Source: Paenibacillus tengchongensis
GTDB taxonomy: Bacteria; Bacillota; Bacilli; Paenibacillales; Paenibacillaceae
Reading direction: 5' to 3'
Assembly: GCF_008973665.1 (NCBI RefSeq)
Contig: NZ_WACP01000025.1
Span: 1 to 45,093, forward strand
Length of the DNA: 45,093 bases
Below, piece after piece: positions 41,157 to 45,093 of the stretch. Numbering within the stretch: position 1 is the stretch's first letter; every line of letters starts with the position of its first letter. A program made the position numbers and the translations under genes. A model generated the notes under the pieces. It made no database searches. It had not been told where the DNA came from and saw only the letters and a program-made list of their open reading frames with translations.

Positions 41157-42914
41157 GTGGAACATATTGCGCTGTACCGTGCTTGGCGGCCGCAGTCGTT
41201 TCAAGACATGGTTGGACAACAGCACATTATCCAAACGCTGCAGAATGCGATTCGGGAACAGCGGGTTTCACATGCCTACCTGTTCAGCGGACCGCGGGGG
41301 ACCGGCAAGACCAGTGCCGCCAAAGTGCTTGCCAAAGCAGTCAACTGCGAACGGGGACCGGGACCTGAGCCCTGTAACGAATGTCCCTCCTGCCAGCGGA
41401 TTACCGCAGGCAACATTATGGATGTCCAGGAGATCGACGCCGCCTCCAACCGGGGTGTTGAAGAAATACGCGATTTACGGGACAAAGTTAAGTATGCGCC
41501 GACCGAAGTGCGCCGGAAGGTGTACATTATCGACGAAGTGCATATGCTGACAACGGAAGCGTTCAATGCGCTTCTGAAGACGCTGGAGGAGCCGCCGCCG
41601 CATGTCATGTTCATTCTGGCGACGACGGAGCCGCATAAATTGCCGGCAACCATTATATCCCGCTGTCAACGGTTTGACTTCCGCCGGGTCTCCCTGGATG
41701 AGCAGACCAAACGTCTGGAAGAAATTTGCCGGAAGGAAGAAATCTCTGCCGACACCGATGCCCTGCAGTATATCGCGCGTCTTTCCGACGGGGGAATGCG
41801 TGACGCACTGAGCATACTGGATCAGATTTCTTCATATACCGACGGTAACGTAACGTACCAGCAGGTACTGGGAATGACCGGAGGGATTGCATCTGAGCAG
41901 TTTGCCAAGCTGGCTGCAGCCATTTTGGAAGGTGATATGGGCTTGCTTCTTGAGCTGGTGGAACAGCTGATGCTCGAAGGCAAGAGCGCCGATAAATGCC
42001 TTGAGAATCTGCTTTACTATTTCCGCGATTTGCTGATGATCAAGATGGTGCCCGGTGCCGATCACTTAACGGAGCGTGTGCTGAATCCGGCGGACTTCCG
42101 GGATATGGCCGCAGGCTTTACCCGGGAACGGCTATTTCAGATTATTGAGACGCTGAACCGGTATCTGGGTGAAATGAAATATGCGACTCACCCGCAAACC
42201 TTATTTGAAGTGGCTCTGATGAAGCTCTGCAGTATTCCGCAGGGAGGGAATCAACCCTCCGCTTCGGTGTCCGCAACGCCGGAAGCCTCATCGGGGACGG
42301 CCGGAGCCAGTTCCGGGGAGTTGGAGAAGCTTAAGCGGCAGATAGCAGCCATGGAGAAGAAGCTGGAGCAAGCCCTGCAGTCCGGTGGAACAGCCGGAGG
42401 GGGGCGTGAGCAGGCCCAGACGCAGAGACCAGTTGCCCCGGCGCCGCGCGTATCATCGGCTTCCAAGCTGCCGCCGTATCTGGACAAATACATTGCCGCC
42501 AAAGACAGCTCCGAATTTACTGCTATATTTAAACAGTGGGGCAATGTACTGCAAGCGGTCAAGGAAGAGAAGGTTACAGTACATGCCTGGTTTGTAGACG
42601 GTGAACCTGTTTCTGTCATGGAAGATGCTATACTGGTGGCTTTTAAGAATACGATTCACCGGGATACGACAGAGAAGCCGGCGAACCGGCAGGTGATCGA
42701 GCAGGTATTTGCCGCCCGCCTGGGGAAGCCGTACCGGCTGGTTACCATGATGATGCGCGACTGGAACGAAGCTGCCGAGAAATCGGTGGCCAAGCCGGGA
42801 ACCGAGGAGCTGCGTCTTGAGCATGAGCATGAAACCCCGGAGACCCAGGCTGAACCATGGATTGACGAGGCGATCCAGCTTTTTGGTGAAGACCTTGTTG
42901 TCATAAAGGATTAA
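41157..42914 (+). CDS. dnaX: DNA polymerase III subunits gamma and tau
   Basis: DnaX is the clamp-loader subunit that also links polymerases at the fork. The 585-residue product has Walker A GPRGTGKT (45-52), a four-cysteine zinc module (Cys64, 73, 76, 79), the SRC-like box (SRCQRF) and the AAA+ and lid domains to about residue 360. After a low-complexity linker (about 365-440) comes a C-terminal tau domain. The start is a GTG at 41157, nine bases after GAGAGGG. I see no A-rich slippery site, so two products from frameshifting are not predicted. The dnaX-ebfC-recR order is conserved. Confidence 0.97.
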   Translation: MEHIALYRAWRPQSFQDMVGQQHIIQTLQNAIREQRVSHAYLFSGPRGTGKTSAAKVLAKAVNCERGPGPEPCNECPSCQRITAGNIMDVQEIDAASNRGVEEIRDLRDKVKYAPTEVRRKVYIIDEVHMLTTEAFNALLKTLEEPPPHVMFILATTEPHKLPATIISRCQRFDFRRVSLDEQTKRLEEICRKEEISADTDALQYIARLSDGGMRDALSILDQISSYTDGNVTYQQVLGMTGGIASEQFAKLAAAILEGDMGLLLELVEQLMLEGKSADKCLENLLYYFRDLLMIKMVPGADHLTERVLNPADFRDMAAGFTRERLFQIIETLNRYLGEMKYATHPQTLFEVALMKLCSIPQGGNQPSASVSATPEASSGTAGASSGELEKLKRQIAAMEKKLEQALQSGGTAGGGREQAQTQRPVAPAPRVSSASKLPPYLDKYIAAKDSSEFTAIFKQWGNVLQAVKEEKVTVHAWFVDGEPVSVMEDAILVAFKNTIHRDTTEKPANRQVIEQVFAARLGKPYRLVTMMMRDWNEAAEKSVAKPGTEELRLEHEHETPETQAEPWIDEAIQLFGEDLVVIKD

Positions 42915-42962
42915 AGCAAAGTTATCAGCGCCGGAAAGCGCATTCCAAAGGAGAGACGACGA

Positions 42963-43274
42963 ATGAACAATATGAATCAAATGATGAAGCAAGTGAAGAA
43001 AATGCAGGAGCAAATGCTCAAAGCCCAAGAAGAGCTGGGCAGCAAGACGATTGAAGGCACTTCGGGTGGCGGTGTTGTTACCGTTCAGGTTAACGGTCAC
43101 AAGAAAGTGCTCTCTATCGCCATCAAACCGGAGGCTGTGGATCCTGATGATGTAGAAATGCTGCAGGATCTTGTGCTGACTGCCGTTAACGACGCGCTGA
43201 CCAAAGCTGAAGAATTGGCCAACAATGACATGGGTAAATTCACCGGCGGCATGAAAATCCCCGGCTTGTTCTAA
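42963..43274 (+). CDS. ebfC: nucleoid-associated protein, YbaB/EbfC family
   Basis: The 103-residue product is the YaaK/YbaB-type DNA-binding protein encoded between dnaX and recR in most bacteria. It has the Met/Gln-rich N-terminal helix (MNNMNQMMKQVKKMQEQM), the GGGVVTVQVNGHKKV beta strands and a C-terminal helix ending MGKFTGGMKIPGLF. It forms dimers and binds DNA. The ATG at 42963 follows AAAGGAGAG. It is 48 bases after dnaX and 36 before recR, so the three are an operon. Confidence 0.96.
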   Translation: MNNMNQMMKQVKKMQEQMLKAQEELGSKTIEGTSGGGVVTVQVNGHKKVLSIAIKPEAVDPDDVEMLQDLVLTAVNDALTKAEELANNDMGKFTGGMKIPGLF

Positions 43275-43310
43275 GCCGAACTCCATCCAAGTCTAAAGGA
43301 GATCCGTCAT

Positions 43311-43910
43311 TTGCAATATCCAGAACCGTTAGCCAAGCTGATTGAAGCATTTACGCGTTTGCCGGGAGTAGGTCCGAAGACCGCTGCACGGCTTGCATTT
43401 CATGTGCTGCATATGAAAGAGGATGAAGTCATTGATTTTGCCAAGGCGCTGGTCAGCGTCAAACGCAATCTTCATTATTGCTCGGTCTGCTGCAACATTA
43501 CCGATACCGATCCCTGCCGTATCTGTCAGGATAAGACCCGCGACGCCTCCGTGATTTGCGTGGTGCAGGACTCCAAGGACCTTGTAGCTATTGAGCGCAC
43601 CAAAGAATTTGATGGTTATTACCATGTGCTTCAAGGGGCAATCTCACCTATGGAAGGCATCGGTCCGGACGACATCCGTTTAAAGGAGCTGCTAGTCCGT
43701 CTTAGCGATGAGCGGGTGAAAGAGCTGATTATGGCGACCAATCCGAATATTGAGGGTGAAGCGACCGCGATGTATATCTCCCGGCTGGTCAAGCCCTTTG
43801 ATATCCGGATCACCCGGATTGCCCATGGTCTGCCTGTAGGCGGCGATTTGGAGTATGCGGATGAGGTAACCCTGTCCAAAGCGCTGGAAGGCCGGCGGGA
43901 GTTATTTTAA
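43311..43910 (+). CDS. recR: recombination protein RecR
   Basis: RecR works with RecO to load RecA at single-strand gaps. The 199-residue product has the N-terminal HhH (LPGVGPKTAARLAF), a C4 zinc finger (Cys57, 60, 69, 72) and a Toprim domain (VICVVQDSKDLVAIE) with the C-terminal wrap motif. The start is a TTG at 43311, which follows AAAGGAG at good spacing. It is the last gene of the dnaX-ebfC-recR unit before a terminator. Confidence 0.97.
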   Translation: MQYPEPLAKLIEAFTRLPGVGPKTAARLAFHVLHMKEDEVIDFAKALVSVKRNLHYCSVCCNITDTDPCRICQDKTRDASVICVVQDSKDLVAIERTKEFDGYYHVLQGAISPMEGIGPDDIRLKELLVRLSDERVKELIMATNPNIEGEATAMYISRLVKPFDIRITRIAHGLPVGGDLEYADEVTLSKALEGRRELF

Positions 43911-43928
43911 AATAATCGAGAGTACTGG

Positions 43929-43954
43929 AAGGAAGCCTATGGGCTTCCTTTTTT
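43929..43954 (+). terminator. recR terminator
   Basis: AAGGAAGCC/GGGCTTCCTT (43929-43937 with 43941-43950) is followed by TTTT. Confidence 0.9.
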
Positions 43955-44081
43955 GCGTTTACTCCAATGATATCGATGTGGTTCGGTTGTTCAAATCCGG
44001 TTCTAAGTTTGTCCTGTTCTCTATATGAATGAACTAAGCGGTATAAGCCCGCTGTGTTGTTATATAAGGGGGACGAGAACG

Positions 44082-44339
44082 ATGACCTGGTGGAGATTGA
44101 AACGTCAGGATGGCGGTAAGAGCCGTCTCAGCGACGCAAAGCTGGATGAGCATTGGACGGCTTACCTTGAAGTCCGTAAAGCACAGGCAGAGTGGGAGAG
44201 GGCTTATTTAATGTTTGACGAGGCGAGAGGCCAGGATCAGATTGACTATGCTATATATATATTGGAGGCAGCGGAGCGTAAATACCAGATCCACCTCAAG
44301 CACGCCAAAAGTTTGGGCTTAAACCGCAGTCATATGTAA
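44082..44339 (+). CDS. yaaL: YaaL family protein (DUF2508)
   Basis: The 85-residue product begins MTWWRLKR and is mainly helical, with a Trp/Arg-rich start and charged helices (HWTAYLEVRKAQAEWERAYLMF). It matches the YaaL family, found between recR and bofA in Bacillales; function is not known. I choose the ATG at 44082, eight bases after AAGGGGGA; the frame could extend to 44025. It is 12 bases before bofA, so the two are cotranscribed. Confidence 0.9.
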   Translation: MTWWRLKRQDGGKSRLSDAKLDEHWTAYLEVRKAQAEWERAYLMFDEARGQDQIDYAIYILEAAERKYQIHLKHAKSLGLNRSHM

Positions 44340-44351
44340 GGGGAGGCTTAT

Positions 44352-44621
44352 ATGATGGTGAGAACGGCGGCTTTAATTGTATTGATCGTATCTGCGCTGC
44401 TGCTATTATTTATTGTGCTCAGAAAAAAAATGGGGTTCGCATGGCTTACGGTGTTTGGCACACATCTGATTCTTGCTGCATTGGGCATATATATCGTTAA
44501 CTTTTCCGGATTGCTTACGGATATATATCTCCCGCTTAACCCAGCAACTATCGGTACTGTAACGGTTCTTGGCTTGCCGGGAGTGATTATGCTGCTTGGT
44601 TTAAAAATTTATTTGTTTTAA
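44352..44621 (+). CDS. bofA: pro-sigma-K processing inhibitor BofA
   Basis: BofA holds the SpoIVFB intramembrane protease inactive in the mother cell until the checkpoint signal arrives. The 89-residue product has two to three hydrophobic segments (about 4-22, 30-52, 65-88), fits the family length and ends GVIMLLGLKIYLF, a typical hydrophobic C-terminus. The ATG at 44352 follows TAAGGGGAGG; a second ATG is at 44355. It is 12 bases after yaaL. The bofA-then-rrn order equals that of B. subtilis. Confidence 0.93.
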   Translation: MMVRTAALIVLIVSALLLLFIVLRKKMGFAWLTVFGTHLILAALGIYIVNFSGLLTDIYLPLNPATIGTVTVLGLPGVIMLLGLKIYLF

Positions 44622-44732
44622 TGGTTGACGTAGCTTATTATTCTGTGATACATTATATCTCGGCCCTTCGGACAAGATATCCTCTGGATACTTGAACGGC
44701 AGGAAAGCGAAAAAGAAATTTTAAAAAAACGC

Positions 44733-44762
44733 TTGACTGAAACGAGGCTGATGTGGTAAATT
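44733..44762 (+). promoter_or_regulatory. rRNA operon promoter
   Basis: TTGACT (44733-44738), an 18-base spacer and TAAATT (44757-44762), followed by a leader. At 44803-44821 a GATCTTTGAAAACTGAAC element, usual before 16S rRNA in Bacillales, lies inside the leader. The 44763-44912 leader also contains small inverted repeats of processing type. Confidence 0.7.
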
Positions 44763-44912
44763 ATAAAGGTCGCTGCTGATGAGCGGCGGTGAAGAAAAAG
44801 ACTTTGATCTTTGAAAACTGAACAACGAGTGAGTATCGGAATTCACTTCGGTGATTCCAAAATGAGAATTTATTCTCGTCAGTTTCAAAATGAGCTATCG
44901 CTCTTTCAATAC

Positions 44913-45093
44913 CTTATTGGAGAGTTTGATCCTGGCTCAGGACGAACGCTGGCGGCGTGCCTAATACATGCAAGTCGAGCGGAGTGATGAGGGGGCTTGC
45001 TCCCGATTCATTCAGCGGCGGACGGGTGAGTAACACGTAGGCAACCTGCCCCTTGGACTGGGATAACTACCGGAAACGGTAGCTAATACCGGA
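44913..45093 (+). rRNA. rrs: 16S ribosomal RNA, 5' end (partial)
   Basis: The sequence from about 44913 holds the start of 16S rRNA, with the universal AGAGTTTGATCCTGGCTCAG at 44921-44940 and a V1 region of Paenibacillus type. It runs out of the window at 45093. The exact first base is an estimate from the standard offset. Confidence 0.97.

Noticed and set aside
1..45093. Mobile element, prophage or CRISPR array
   Set aside because: No transposase, integrase, terminal inverted repeats, phage gene or regularly spaced repeat array was found on either strand.

Overview
The window is a chromosomal segment of a spore-forming, motile, Gram-positive bacterium, almost certainly Paenibacillus or a close relative. 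The evidence is the Paenibacillus-like start of 16S rRNA at the right edge, sporulation genes (spo0F, bofA, an sspP-type spore protein), Bacillus-type SRP RNA, many TTG/GTG starts with strong aGGAGG sites, and a B. subtilis-like origin-proximal gene order. It is bounded by rRNA operons: the end of a 5S gene (1-60) and the start of a 16S gene (about 44913 to the edge), both on the + strand, so it is essentially the whole inter-rrn segment. I see no insertion sequence, prophage, integrase or CRISPR array.

Layout. (1) 1-8119: 5S end, guaB, dacA, serS, tRNA-Ser(UGA), a small unknown gene plus sspP, a lipoprotein, an acetyltransferase and tadA. This is the B. subtilis guaB-dacA-(pdxST)-serS-tadA neighbourhood without pdxST. 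(2) 8120-11451: a DnaA-box cluster, a sporulation-type PAS histidine kinase and rluF. (3) 11546-27802: mostly minus-strand accessory genes: motAB, a pterin dehydratase, two NlpC/P60 hydrolases each under its own c-di-AMP (ydaO-type) riboswitch, an M1 peptidase with a membrane partner, ywhD, an AbrB/zinc-ribbon/HTH regulator, mpg and pbpG, then a secreted Asp-box propeller and a split nitrilase/GNAT set. (4) 27962-40614: ywiB-argS, an S8 protease, rpoE, pyrG, spo0F, fbaA, murA, rho, a radical SAM gene and rpmE. This is the block found in B. subtilis around ywiB-argS and rpoE-to-rpmE. (5) 40749-44621: SRP RNA, dnaX, ebfC, recR, yaaL and bofA, the classic segment that follows tadA in B. subtilis and leads to the next rrn operon.

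So two syntenic neighbourhoods that are separate in B. subtilis (tadA/scr-dnaX, and argS-rpoE-pyrG-spo0F-fba-mur-rho-rpmE) are interleaved here, with cell-envelope and sporulation genes between them. Functional themes are nucleotide synthesis (guaB, pyrG), wall synthesis and turnover (dacA, murA, pbpG, two NlpC/P60), transcription (rpoE, rho), translation (serS, argS, tadA, rluF, rpmE, SRP RNA), replication and repair (dnaX, recR, ebfC, mpg) and sporulation (spo0F, kinase, bofA, sspP, pbpG).

The most interesting signals are regulatory. They are a dense DnaA-box cluster in front of a phosphorelay-type kinase; a pyrG leader with a predicted GGGC start and a C-run attenuator, as in B. subtilis CTP-sensing reiterative transcription; a duplicated promoter/riboswitch/hydrolase/terminator cassette; candidate forespore promoters before the sspP and pbpG units; a sigma-H-like promoter before spo0F; and a possible small RNA between the S8 protease and rpoE. 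The protein-level unknowns worth attention are the AbrB/zinc-ribbon/HTH fusion and the radical SAM protein between rho and rpmE. All calls come from reading the sequence; no database search was run.
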